From assembly GCA_021647365.1 (NCBI GenBank), contig JAKIUW010000015.1:1-64000 (forward strand): DNA of 64,000 nt. The letters are read 5' to 3'. Numbering within the stretch: position 1 is the first letter of the stretch; each line of letters starts with the position of its first letter. Shown piece after piece: positions 43,889-52,493 of this stretch. This DNA is from Cocleimonas sp. GTDB taxonomy: Bacteria; Pseudomonadota; Gammaproteobacteria; Thiotrichales; Thiotrichaceae. The position numbers and the translations under genes were made by a program. Under the pieces are notes generated by a model. That model saw only the letters and a program-made list of their open reading frames with translations. It did no database searches and was not told where the DNA came from.

Positions 43889-45196
43889 ATGAGTAAAAAG
43901 GAAACCATAACTCTTACCGATAACTCCACAGGAAAATCAGTTGAGCTACCCATTTTGCGCCCCACCAGCGGCACACCAACGATTGATGTGCGCACGCTTT
44001 ACAAACAGCTAGGTTACTTTACTTACGATCCTGGTTTTTTATCAACGGCTAGTTGCCGTAGTTCAATCACTTATTTGAATGGTGAAGAAGGGGTGTTGCA
44101 GTATGGTGGGTACCCGATTGAACAGCTTGCCGAGAACAGCACATTTATAGAAACGTGTTATTTATTGCTCGATGGCGAATTGCCTAACGAAAAAGAACTC
44201 AAACAATTCACCACCATTATCACTTGCCACACCATGTTGCACGAGGCACTCAAACGCTTCTACAGCGGCTTCCGCCGAGATGCTCACCCGATGGCGATTA
44301 TGGTGGGCGTGGTGGGTGCGCTCTCTTCTTTTTATCACGACGATATTGATATTCACAATGCCGAGCATCGTATGATTGCCGCGCATCAGTTGATTGCAAA
44401 AATGCCGACTGTTGCTGCGTGGAGTTTTCGCTACGCTAACGGCATGCCATTTACTTATCCCAAAAATGATTTGAGCTACACTGAAAACTTTTTACACATG
44501 ATGTTTAGTATGCCAACCGAGCCGTACACGCCCGACCCATATTATGTAAAAGCGCTCGACCTCATTATGATTTTACATGCCGATCACGAGCAAAATGCAT
44601 CAACCTCTACCGTGCGTTTAACGGGTAGCTCAGAGGCGAATCCATTTGCGGCAGTTTCAGCTGGCATCGCTTCACTTTGGGGGCCTGCTCACGGTGGCGC
44701 AAATGAGTCGGTGATTCGTATGTTGGTGGATATTGCCGAGTCAGATAACGACGTGCAGTATTATATTGACCGTGCAAAAGATAAATCGAACAATTTCCGC
44801 CTAATGGGATTTGGTCATCGTATTTATAAAAATCATGATCCGCGAGCGGTGATTATTCGCCAAACTTGCCATGACTTGTTAGCCCACCTCGGCGAAGGTA
44901 ATGAGTACCAAGAGTTATTTGATACCGCTATGGCGTTAGAGCGTATTGCGCTGGAAGATGAATATTTCGTCTCACGCCATCTTTATCCAAATGTAGATTT
45001 TTATTCTGGTATCATCTTACTAGCAATGGGTATTCCGCTGAATATGTTTACGGTGATTTTTGCAATGTCACGCACCGTTGGCTGGATATCACATTGGAAC
45101 GAAATGGTACAAGACCCAGAGTCACGCATTGGTCGTCCGCGCCAGCTTTATAGCGGTGCATTACCGCGTGATTATGTTGCGCTTGATAAGCGCTAG
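43889..45196 (+). CDS. gltA: Citrate synthase, hexameric type II
   Basis: The product has 435 residues. It condenses acetyl-CoA and oxaloacetate in the TCA cycle. Active-site regions include LILHADHEQNASTSTVRLTG (His), GPAHGGANESVIRML, LMGFGHRIYKNHDPRA (His) and VDFYSGIILLAMGIPLNMFT (Asp). The N-terminal domain typical of the NADH-regulated gammaproteobacterial enzyme is present. The small membrane protein downstream is separated by 50 bp. Confidence 0.97.
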   Translation: MSKKETITLTDNSTGKSVELPILRPTSGTPTIDVRTLYKQLGYFTYDPGFLSTASCRSSITYLNGEEGVLQYGGYPIEQLAENSTFIETCYLLLDGELPNEKELKQFTTIITCHTMLHEALKRFYSGFRRDAHPMAIMVGVVGALSSFYHDDIDIHNAEHRMIAAHQLIAKMPTVAAWSFRYANGMPFTYPKNDLSYTENFLHMMFSMPTEPYTPDPYYVKALDLIMILHADHEQNASTSTVRLTGSSEANPFAAVSAGIASLWGPAHGGANESVIRMLVDIAESDNDVQYYIDRAKDKSNNFRLMGFGHRIYKNHDPRAVIIRQTCHDLLAHLGEGNEYQELFDTAMALERIALEDEYFVSRHLYPNVDFYSGIILLAMGIPLNMFTVIFAMSRTVGWISHWNEMVQDPESRIGRPRQLYSGALPRDYVALDKR

Positions 45197-45247
45197 TTGA
45201 TAATTACTAATTAATAGCACTAGAATTTTAAATAGGAGCAAAAAATT

Positions 45248-45433
45248 ATGTCACTAAATAACGCAGTAACAGCATTCGCAGGTTTTATGGTATTACTCAG
45301 TGTACTACTTACTTGGAAAGTAAATGGTAACTTCATGTGGTTAACCGTTTTTATAGGTGTGAACTTATTACAATCTGCATTTACGGGTTTTTGTCCAGCA
45401 GCAAACATCCTTAAAAAGTTTGGTTTTAAATAG
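45248..45433 (+). CDS. DUF2892 small membrane protein
   Basis: The product has 61 residues. Two membrane helices (AVTAFAGFMVLLSVLLTW and MWLTVFIGVNLLQSAFTGFC) with the family motif GFCPAANILKKFG match the YgaP-type DUF2892 domain, often found beside rhodanese domains in sulfur metabolism. No rhodanese is attached here. AGGAG lies ahead of the start (TAGGAGCAAAAAATT). Confidence 0.88.
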   Translation: MSLNNAVTAFAGFMVLLSVLLTWKVNGNFMWLTVFIGVNLLQSAFTGFCPAANILKKFGFK

Positions 45434-45459
45434 TTAATAGAACTAAAAAAACTATCCTT

Positions 45460-45491
45460 TAATCTGCATCTACTAAGTTAGATGCAGATTA
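45460..45491 (+). terminator. Perfect 13-bp hairpin after DUF2892 gene
   Basis: TAATCTGCATCTA (45460-45472) and TAGATGCAGATTA (45479-45491) pair fully around a six-base loop. It lacks a T-run, so it may slow decay or act as a factor-dependent terminator. Confidence 0.55.
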
Positions 45492-45498
45492 GTATCAG

Positions 45499-45523
45499 AA
45501 GCACACCCCCCTAGTTTTACACG
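45499..45523 (-). repeat. G-tract repeat copy 14, TAG variant
   Basis: AGCACACCCCCCTAGTTTTA then CACG shares its CCTAG variant with the pair at 52401-52463. It lies 12 bases before the amgK start. Confidence 0.88.
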
Positions 45524-45534
45524 ACCTATAATAA

Positions 45535-46590
45535 ATGAGCAAAGATCAGCGGCTAGAACAACTCACTAATTGGATTCATCAAGACTCCCCAAACGCAACA
45601 ATAGAAGTGGCCTCCGCCGACGCTAGTTTTCGCCGCTATTTTCGCGTTACTAATGATGGCAAAACCACCATCGCAATGGATGCACCACCCGAGCAAGAAG
45701 ACTGTGCGCCTTTTATTGATGTTACCAATCGCCTTCATAATGCAGGCGTACACGCACCAGAAATCATTAAGCAAGACTTAGAACAAGGCTTTTTACTACT
45801 AGAAGACTTTGGTAACACGCCTTACCTTGACCTATTAAGTACGCAGACAGCAGATAAATTATACGGCGATGCCATCAAGGCGCTGCTTAAAATCCAAACC
45901 GCTGATACACAAGGTTTACCCGAGTACGATGAAGCATTCTTTCAACAAGAAATGCTATTAATGCCAGAATGGTTTTTACAAAAGCATCTCGGTATCACAC
46001 CAACAACTGAACAACAAAAGATCATTGATAGAACATTGTCAGTAATCACAACATCGGTTTTGCAACAGCCTCAAGTTTTTGTACACCGTGATTATCATTC
46101 GCGTAACTTAATGATGCTGGACAATGCTAAAAAACATCATCTAAAAGTGGGGGGGTGTGCTTCGACACAGCTCAGCAGAACTGCTTCTGATCATGTAGGA
46201 GTTATCGATTATCAAGACGCGGTATTAGGGCCTATCACCTATGACTTGGTTTCGCTACTTAGAGACTGCTACATCCGCTGGCCACATGAAAAGGTAAGCA
46301 AATGGGTATTGCAGGATTACAAAAAACAAGCCGAGCAAGCAGGGTTAATTTCAAACGTAAAAGATAGCACCTTTATTCAATGGTTTGACTATATGGGCTT
46401 ACAACGCCACATAAAAGTATTGGGAATATTTGCTCGCTTAAATCACCGAGATGGCAAAGCACATTACTTGGATGACTTACCACTCACCTTGCATTACGTG
46501 ATGGAAGTTGCCAATAAATACCCGCTTACACGCCCGTTAGTTGAGTTATTTAACGAGTGGGATATTATTGAGGAAATAGGAAAAATATAA
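45535..46590 (+). CDS. amgK: N-acetylmuramate/N-acetylglucosamine kinase AmgK, with in-frame repeat insertion
   Basis: The product has 351 residues. AmgK phosphorylates MurNAc at C1 in peptidoglycan recycling, feeding MurU. It has the aminoglycoside-phosphotransferase fold: SFRRYFRVTNDGKTTIAMDA, GFLLLEDFGNTPYLDLL, catalytic FVHRDYHSRNLMML and metal-binding VIDYQDAVLGPITYDLVSLL. Between the catalytic loop and the VIDYQD motif the family normally has a few residues. Here about 20 extra ones appear, beginning HHLKVGGCASTQ, encoded by the G-tract repeat at 46135-46162. The insert lies in a surface turn, so the kinase may stay active. Confidence 0.92.
   Translation: MSKDQRLEQLTNWIHQDSPNATIEVASADASFRRYFRVTNDGKTTIAMDAPPEQEDCAPFIDVTNRLHNAGVHAPEIIKQDLEQGFLLLEDFGNTPYLDLLSTQTADKLYGDAIKALLKIQTADTQGLPEYDEAFFQQEMLLMPEWFLQKHLGITPTTEQQKIIDRTLSVITTSVLQQPQVFVHRDYHSRNLMMLDNAKKHHLKVGGCASTQLSRTASDHVGVIDYQDAVLGPITYDLVSLLRDCYIRWPHEKVSKWVLQDYKKQAEQAGLISNVKDSTFIQWFDYMGLQRHIKVLGIFARLNHRDGKAHYLDDLPLTLHYVMEVANKYPLTRPLVELFNEWDIIEEIGKI
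46135..46162 (+). repeat. G-tract repeat copy 15, in frame inside amgK
   Basis: CATCATCTAAAAG, seven G and TGTGCTTC start at codon 201 and are read H-H-L-K-V-G-G-C-A. The change GTA to CTA is the only clear departure from consensus. A run of seven G in an open frame is slippage-prone. Confidence 0.92.
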
Positions 46591-46601
46591 AATATTTGGA
46601 A

Positions 46602-47681
46602 TTACTTTAGCCCTGTTCTAAATTTTATTTCAAAACTATGTGAGCCACTACACATATCAGGGAACTCTCCCGTCATCGCAATCTTTATTTTAGTCACCTG
46701 CGCATTATAACCATCGGCATCTGCAGGTGGGTTTGCCACATCTACACCATTCACTGTATAAAGCACCGAACCAATATTCATGCCACTGGTATTTGTTGCC
46801 GTCACCAGATAGGGTTTTTTACAGTGCCCAGTATTTGCCACACACAATTTCATATTAGTTGGAATATTATCCTGTAATACGGTGGTATTATTATCTGCCG
46901 CTTGAAATCCAAAATTTTGCGCTTTCAAAGTATATTCTTTTATAGAACCCGGTATTGCTTTCGGATTTGACAACCCATTTACAGGGTCATAAACTGTTAA
47001 TTGCGTTTTTTGTAGATTAATTTTAGGCTTTTGTGGTTGTTGAGAAAGGATAATATCATCCACCTTACCAGAGCCACGAATTAAGAAAGCAACTACCGAA
47101 GTAATGTTATTGTTTGGCTCAAACTCATGCAAATCTGCTTGTAAGTCTCGGTTAAATGATTTCCATTGCCCATCGGTTGGTGTTGATAGCCCATGGTAGT
47201 TGTAGACCTTATTGGCATTCCAGCTAGAACCTGTTGAGGGTGTATAATAAATGTAGCGTTGATTGGTATTATAATTATTACCATTATAAACAAACTGTAC
47301 AGAGTCCGTTGTATAAACACGAAGATAAACAACAAAAAATTCTGAATAACGCGAACACCAATGCAGATTAAATTCAGAAGTATTATTCCAAGTCCCTGCA
47401 CTGGTTGGATACCAATCACCCAGCGCATAGCCATTGTTGCTTCCACTATTGGGAGCACCGTTAAACTGTATGACCCTACTTCCCTTGTCGGCATCATATA
47501 CATTCGTAATGCTAGCGCCTGCGGGGGTATCATCATACTTAAACCACCCTCTGACATTTGGCGGCACATTGCCCTGCGTATCACCATCTTCCGCATCTTC
47601 ATACAAAGTAGAAAATGCATTAGAAGGAAAGGAGCTGATAAGCGTTAGAATGAAAGCTGAGGCTAATGTTCTATATGTCAT
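46602..47681 (-). CDS. Secreted beta-rich protein with DUF11-like C-terminus
   Basis: The product has 359 residues from ATG 47681 (364 from 47696). The Sec signal ends SFPSNAFS. An N-terminal domain of about 200 residues, rich in Tyr, Asn and Trp (YEDAEDGDTQGNVPPNVRGW, VAFLIRGSGKVDDIILSQQ), looks like a carbohydrate-binding jelly roll. The C-terminal domain (ITLKNxG-type: AIPGSIKEYTLKAQNFGFQA, VLQDNIPTNMKLCV) resembles DUF11 surface repeats. Cys pairs CVANTGHCKKP suggest disulfides. The start codon region carries a 15-bp tandem duplication. It sits between amgK and murU on the opposite strand and so separates a normally adjacent pair. Confidence 0.65.
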   Translation of the reverse strand: MTYRTLASAFILTLISSFPSNAFSTLYEDAEDGDTQGNVPPNVRGWFKYDDTPAGASITNVYDADKGSRVIQFNGAPNSGSNNGYALGDWYPTSAGTWNNTSEFNLHWCSRYSEFFVVYLRVYTTDSVQFVYNGNNYNTNQRYIYYTPSTGSSWNANKVYNYHGLSTPTDGQWKSFNRDLQADLHEFEPNNNITSVVAFLIRGSGKVDDIILSQQPQKPKINLQKTQLTVYDPVNGLSNPKAIPGSIKEYTLKAQNFGFQAADNNTTVLQDNIPTNMKLCVANTGHCKKPYLVTATNTSGMNIGSVLYTVNGVDVANPPADADGYNAQVTKIKIAMTGEFPDMCSGSHSFEIKFRTGLK

Positions 47682-47704
47682 ACGAAAAAATGTCATACGA
47701 AAAA
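47675..47704. repeat. 15-bp tandem duplication across the start codon
   Basis: ATGTCATACGAAAAA occurs twice in a row. On the minus strand each unit supplies an in-frame ATG (47696 and 47681) followed by ACA, giving MTFFRMTYR. Fifteen bases keep the frame, so the number of units can vary without loss of the protein. Confidence 0.85.
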
Positions 47705-47834
47705 AATATTTAGATATTAATGAATTAGTTATAGCGTAACAATAACATATACAAAGTTATGATAAAAAATTATAGTCCAATGCTCATCAAGTAAAATAAC
47801 GCAGACTAATTAACCCAAGAACCAAGAAAAAGCT

Positions 47835-48503
47835 ATGAAAGCTATGATATTAGCCGCTGGTCACGGCACTCGAATGAAGCCACTAACCGACCACACCCCA
47901 AAACCACTGTTAAAAGTTGGTGGCAAACCCTTAATCGTCTGGCATATCGAAAAACTTAAAAAAGCAGGCTTTAAAGACATCATTATCAATATCGCATGGC
48001 TAGGTGATCAAATCCCAAAAACCTTAGGCGATGGCTCTCAATTTGGCGTAAATCTACACTATTCAGATGAACAAAAAGATGGTGCCCTAGAAACCGCAGG
48101 CGGCATTATCAAAGCACTTTCCTTTTTTGATGGCAAGCCTTTCTTAGTCGTAAACGGTGATGTGTGGTGTGACTATGAATACTGCAATCAGAACCCACTA
48201 AAAGCCAAGCAATTAGCTCACTTAGTATTGGTAAACAATCCAGAACACAATCTCGAGGGTGACTTTGCTCTTAACAACAATACCGTAAAAACAGAAGGTG
48301 AAAACAAATACACCTTCAGCGGTATCGGCTATTACCACCCCAACTTATTCAAAAAACTCCCTCAAGGAAAACGCCCGCTTGCACCCTTACTACGCGAAGC
48401 AATGGGCAACGATAAAGTCAGCGGAGAACACTTTGCAGGAGATTGGCGTGATATTGGTACGCCTGAGCGCTTAACTGAGCTAGACCAAGACTTATCATCC
48501 TAA
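47835..48503 (+). CDS. murU: N-acetylmuramate-1-phosphate uridylyltransferase MurU
   Basis: The product has 222 residues. It makes UDP-MurNAc from MurNAc-1-phosphate, bypassing fosfomycin-sensitive MurA. The nucleotidyltransferase signature is MKAMILAAGHGTRMKPLTDH; TPKPLLKVGGKPLIVWHIEK and the metal Asp in FLVVNGDVWCDYEY follow. The C-terminus GDWRDIGTPERLTELDQDL is typical. Its partner AmgK is 1.2 kb upstream in the same direction. The next gene ends one base downstream in convergent orientation. Confidence 0.93.
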   Translation: MKAMILAAGHGTRMKPLTDHTPKPLLKVGGKPLIVWHIEKLKKAGFKDIIINIAWLGDQIPKTLGDGSQFGVNLHYSDEQKDGALETAGGIIKALSFFDGKPFLVVNGDVWCDYEYCNQNPLKAKQLAHLVLVNNPEHNLEGDFALNNNTVKTEGENKYTFSGIGYYHPNLFKKLPQGKRPLAPLLREAMGNDKVSGEHFAGDWRDIGTPERLTELDQDLSS

Positions 48504-49436
48504 TCAGTTCTTTCGCAAAAAACTCACCCCAATCAAAACCAATAACAAGCCTGCAATCTGAGGCAAACCAAACTCCTCACCCAATAAATTAACCGCTAAA
48601 ATAATCGTCATCACGGGCCCAATACTCCCCATAATACTTGTCTTCGTCGCACCAATTCGGTTGATAGCTTCGCTGGTGAAAAAGCTTGGGATTACCGTAC
48701 TGAAAACAGCTAATAAAAAACACAAAAACCAAACTTTTCCTGAGACATTCAAGTCTTCTAATTTATGCGTGGCAAAGAATTGAATGAGGATAAACACCAT
48801 GGAGGATGACATAGCAAGGCTGGTGAATATCAAGCTACCTAGGCGAGATACAAAAGCTTTACTAAAAATTAGATATATCGCAAAACTAAAGGCGGCTAAA
48901 GCGACCAATGTCGTGCCTAGTGCAACGTGATCATTTGATGTTGTTACAGCAACTTCGTTAAAAAACAATAGGCTCACACCCATGTAACTAATGGCTAAAG
49001 AAGCCAAAATTCTTAAGGTGATCTTTTCACGAAAAAACACCCAACTAAGTAGCGCCACCATAATGGGATAGGTGAATAATGTTAAACGCTCTAATTGAGC
49101 AGAGATATAAAACAAACCCTGAAAATCTAAATAGGATGCTAGGTAATAGCCCAAAAATCCTAAACCAAAAATCGTGAGTCCGTCTTTTTTAGTCAGTAGC
49201 GCTGCTTTCTCGGGGCGTGTTTTTACGGCATAAATTAAAATCACCACATAAAATGGAAATGCAATAATCATACGCAGCGTCACCAAGGTCGTCGCATCAA
49301 TACCTTCAATAAAAGCCAATTTAGCAAAGATAGATTTAAGTGAAAATAAAGCCGTGCCAGCAATAGCAAAGAAAACACCAGAGCGAAATTGATCTTTTGT
49401 TGTATTGAGACTGATGGGCTTTGTTGATTGTTTCAT
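48504..49436 (-). CDS. EamA/DMT-family transporter
   Basis: The product has 310 residues with ten membrane helices and two EamA repeats (first from FAIAGTALFSLKSIFAKLAF, second from LGTTLVALAAFSFAIYLIFS). Family marks are YISAQLERLTLFTYPIMVAL and ATKTSIMGSIGPVMTIILAV. Drug/metabolite transporters of this kind export amino acids or metabolites; the substrate here cannot be told. It is convergent with and directly abuts murU. Confidence 0.9.
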   Translation of the reverse strand: MKQSTKPISLNTTKDQFRSGVFFAIAGTALFSLKSIFAKLAFIEGIDATTLVTLRMIIAFPFYVVILIYAVKTRPEKAALLTKKDGLTIFGLGFLGYYLASYLDFQGLFYISAQLERLTLFTYPIMVALLSWVFFREKITLRILASLAISYMGVSLLFFNEVAVTTSNDHVALGTTLVALAAFSFAIYLIFSKAFVSRLGSLIFTSLAMSSSMVFILIQFFATHKLEDLNVSGKVWFLCFLLAVFSTVIPSFFTSEAINRIGATKTSIMGSIGPVMTIILAVNLLGEEFGLPQIAGLLLVLIGVSFLRKN

Positions 49437-49658
49437 CGTGATTCCAAATATTAAGTGCTGTTACAAAAGCACTGCAGGAATCATTATTGGCTGAGGGAGA
49501 TTCCCGCAGCTTTTAAGTTTTATAATATTTACGCCTGTAACAAAACTTTGACTGCGATTGGTTTAATTATCAGCCAAAGTTTGAGTTGTAGTCGTTTCAT
49601 CATAAACATAAAGCGATTTTAGCAGGTCTACTGATAATTTTTGGAATAAATATGATCA
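49437..49658. other. Intergenic, no recognised gene
   Basis: About 220 bases upstream of the EamA gene show no reading frame or strong hairpin that I can name. The promoter of the transporter must lie here. Confidence 0.4.
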
Positions 49659-49867
49659 AAAGCACACCCCCCCACTTTTACATGATACTCGTTAGTTTTT
49701 TAATGACGGTTAGTATTTATGTAAAACTACGTGCTCATGTTATTATTTTTGTTTTTTCAGACTATCTCTTTATGCTTATATTTAGCTTTATAGCATTAAT
49801 ATCATCGATAATATTGGTAACAACACGGTTTAAAAAGTTGTCATGTAAAACTGGGGGGGTGTGCTTT
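49659..49867. mobile_element. Cassette bounded by inverted G-tract repeats (copies 16 and 17)
   Basis: The left end is a C-rich long-form copy (49659-49726, core plus ATACTCGTTA/TAATGACG hairpin). The right end is a G-rich short copy (49841-49867). Between them are about 115 T-rich bases. An open frame from ATG 49652 to 49894 crosses the whole cassette, encoding 80 residues that begin MIKSTPPHFYM and contain two hydrophobic stretches, but its ends are simply translated repeat. It looks like a non-autonomous element of 209 bp. No clear target duplication flanks it. Confidence 0.55.
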
Positions 49868-49886
49868 AACCACGCTTACTGGATAC

Positions 49887-50888
49887 ATGATTGATAAGTC
49901 CACTATTTTACTCATCGATGTGGGCGGGACGAATATTCGCCTTGGCTTAATGAATGGCTCAGACCCTGTTCAACAGCAGTTCCCCCAGCATGTAAAAAGA
50001 TTTCCTACTCGGCAGTTTAATGATATATCCGCCGCTATTGATCACTACTTATCTGATCACCCAAAATATAAAATAAAACAAATATCAATTTCAGTTGCTA
50101 CCTTAGTTTTGGGTGATCAAGTGACGCTCACTAATTATGATTGGTCATTTAATACGCGTGACTTAGTCGAAAAATACAACTTACAACAAATCAAAGTGAT
50201 TAATGATTTCACTGCATTAGCGCTTTCATTGCCACTCTTATCCGAGCAAGATTTACAAGCCGTTTCATCTGGGCATAGCAACCCTGATTCGCCCATTGGC
50301 TTAATTGGCCCAGGTACTGGTTTAGGGGTTTCTGGTTTACAGAAACAAAGCAATATTTGGCATCCTATTCAAGGTGAAGGTGGACATATCAGTATTGGTG
50401 CAAACAATCCACGTGAGCTAGCACTGTTTGATATTCTACGCTCTAGACACGGACATGTTTCAGCCGAGAGACTACTGTCGGGGCCAAGCATTGAAGAGGT
50501 TTATCAAATCCTCTGTGAGCTCGACGGGAAAGTAGTTGATGCATTATCTGCCGACGAAATTTCCAATACATGGATAGCGGCATCCTGTGAAGTTTGCATG
50601 GAGGTAATGGCGATATTTTGTCATTGGCTCGGTGTGGTTGCTGGTAATTTAGCGCTCACCTTGGGGGCAAAAGGTGGTATATATATTGGTGGCGGAATTG
50701 TACCTAAACTAGGTGATGCCTTTCTTAATTCATCGTTTAGAGAAAGTTTTAACGACCACGGCTGTTATTCTGACTATTTAAGCTCCATCCCTGTATTTAT
50801 CATTCATGCCGAAGAGCCAGCATTACTTGGCGCTGCTATTGCGCTGGGTGATGAATATAATGATCTTGGAATTGGTTATTCTATTTAG
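49887..50888 (+). CDS. glk: Glucokinase
   Basis: The product has 333 residues. The ATP-binding start TILLIDVGGTNIRLGLMNGS, the substrate region KVINDFTALALSLPLL, GPGTGLGVSGLQ, GEGGHISIGANN and GGIYIGGGIVPKLGDAF are typical of the Glk (hexokinase-like) family. It phosphorylates glucose to glucose-6-phosphate. It leads the xylose cluster, with xylB 61 bp downstream on the same strand, so the sugar genes may form one operon. Confidence 0.93.
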   Translation: MIDKSTILLIDVGGTNIRLGLMNGSDPVQQQFPQHVKRFPTRQFNDISAAIDHYLSDHPKYKIKQISISVATLVLGDQVTLTNYDWSFNTRDLVEKYNLQQIKVINDFTALALSLPLLSEQDLQAVSSGHSNPDSPIGLIGPGTGLGVSGLQKQSNIWHPIQGEGGHISIGANNPRELALFDILRSRHGHVSAERLLSGPSIEEVYQILCELDGKVVDALSADEISNTWIAASCEVCMEVMAIFCHWLGVVAGNLALTLGAKGGIYIGGGIVPKLGDAFLNSSFRESFNDHGCYSDYLSSIPVFIIHAEEPALLGAAIALGDEYNDLGIGYSI

Positions 50889-50949
50889 CCAGCATAAACG
50901 TCATTTTTATTTTGTACTATATTTTAAGAGTTTAACAAGAATCCCGCAT

Positions 50950-52416
50950 ATGTTTTTAGGTATCGATATAGGCACATCATCCGTTAAGACACTTTTAATG
51001 GATTCAAACCAGCAAACTATCGCTACCGTAAGCGAATCGTTACAAGTTTCTCGCCCGCAAACTAGTTGGTCTGAACAGGATGCAGAAACGTGGTGGACGG
51101 CTACTTGCGCAACTTTAGACTCACTCTCAAAAACGCATTCAAAACAATTAAGTCAAGTTAAAGGCATTGGCTTATCAGGTCAAATGCATGGTGCTACTTT
51201 ACTGGATAAGCACAATAAGGTTTTACGCCCTGCGATTCTTTGGAATGACGGGCGATCAGCCAAAGAATGTGCAGAGCTTGAAGACAGTTATCCAGCCTTG
51301 CGCGAGGTAGCGGGTAATATTGCGATGGCAGGTTTTACTGCGCCAAAATTAGCGTGGGTGCGTAAACATGAACCAAAGATATTTGATCAAATAGCCAAAG
51401 TTTTATTGCCTAAAGATTATGTACGTTTGCGCTTAACAGGCGAATACGTTTCTGAAATGTCCGATGCCGCCGGTACATTATGGCTAAACGTAGGTGAACG
51501 GAAATGGTCAGATGAATTATTGGCCATCACGGGGTTAAGCCAATATCACATGCCGAGTTTGGTCGAAGGCTCTGAAATATCAGGGCAATTACGCAATGAA
51601 TTAAAACAACGTTGGGGCATCAATCAACAAGTTGTAGTTGCTGGCGGAGCAGGCGATAACGCCGCATCTGCCTGTGGTATGGGAACAGTGAATCCCAACG
51701 ATGCCTTTGTATCACTAGGCACATCAGGCGTATTATTTGTTGCCAATGAAAAATTCTCACCCAACACCGATAGCGCGGTTCACGCGTTTTGTCATGCGCT
51801 TCCAAATCTCTGGCATCAAATGGGCGTGATTTTGAGCGCGACCGATAGCTTGCAGTGGTTATCAAAAATCACAGGAAAGTCAGCACCTGATTTAACCCAG
51901 CAACTGGGGAGTGATTTAAGCAATCCTTCAGCTGTTACATTTCTCCCCTATCTAGGCGGTGAGCGCACACCACACAATGATCCCAGCGCACGCGGTGCAT
52001 TTATCGGCTTAGCACACGAACATGACACCAACACATTAACTCAAGCAATCCTCGAAGGAGTAGCCTATGCTTTTCGTGATAGCCAAGAAGCGTTAAAGCA
52101 AGCAGGCACAAGTTTTGAAACAGCCTTTGCAGTGGGTGGTGGGGCACAATCAGAAATTTGGTTGAAAATTATAGCCAGTGTGTTAAATAAACCATTAAAA
52201 ATTCCTCAGGGAGGAGAAACAGGCGCTGCTTTTGGTGCAGCAAGACTAGCAATCTGTGTTGCTGATAATTTGAATCCAATAGATATTTGTACAGCACCTA
52301 AAGTAGAAAAAATTATTGAACCCAATACGCAATTAATTGAACAGTATGAAGAAGGTTATATGCGATACCGAGGTTTATACCCTGAGAACTCACTTTTTAA
52401 AAGCACACCCCCCTAG
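50950..52416 (+). CDS. xylB: Xylulokinase
   Basis: The product has 488 residues from ATG 50950 (MFLGIDIGTSSVKTLLMDSN). FGGY-family features are LSGQMHGATLLDKHNKVLRP, AILWNDGRSAKECAEL, LPKDYVRLRLTGEYVSEMSD and GGGAQSEIWLKIIASVLNKP. It phosphorylates D-xylulose to xylulose-5-phosphate. The stop codon TAG is provided by the left arm of the G-tract hairpin at 52401, so the last residues, KSTPP, are repeat-encoded. Confidence 0.95.
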   Translation: MFLGIDIGTSSVKTLLMDSNQQTIATVSESLQVSRPQTSWSEQDAETWWTATCATLDSLSKTHSKQLSQVKGIGLSGQMHGATLLDKHNKVLRPAILWNDGRSAKECAELEDSYPALREVAGNIAMAGFTAPKLAWVRKHEPKIFDQIAKVLLPKDYVRLRLTGEYVSEMSDAAGTLWLNVGERKWSDELLAITGLSQYHMPSLVEGSEISGQLRNELKQRWGINQQVVVAGGAGDNAASACGMGTVNPNDAFVSLGTSGVLFVANEKFSPNTDSAVHAFCHALPNLWHQMGVILSATDSLQWLSKITGKSAPDLTQQLGSDLSNPSAVTFLPYLGGERTPHNDPSARGAFIGLAHEHDTNTLTQAILEGVAYAFRDSQEALKQAGTSFETAFAVGGGAQSEIWLKIIASVLNKPLKIPQGGETGAAFGAARLAICVADNLNPIDICTAPKVEKIIEPNTQLIEQYEEGYMRYRGLYPENSLFKSTPP

Positions 52417-52463
52417 TTTTACATGGTTAAGAAAACAGCATGTAAAACTAGGGGGGTGTGCTT
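52401..52463. repeat. G-tract repeat copies 18a/18b, perfect 25-bp hairpin
   Basis: AAGCACACCCCCCTAGTTTT then ACATG (52401-52425) is the exact complement of 52439-52463, with a 13-base loop. It lies between xylB and xylA, contains the xylB stop and ends 30 bases before the xylA start. Expected effects are attenuation or mRNA stabilisation. Confidence 0.93.
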
Positions 52464-52493
52464 GCCATAAGCAACAACGAAAGAAATAAAACT

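Noticed and set aside
47093..47620. 175-codon frame overlapping the secreted protein gene
   Set aside because: It is a frame-shifted shadow with odd composition (Met/Ile/Val/Arg runs) and no ribosome-binding site.
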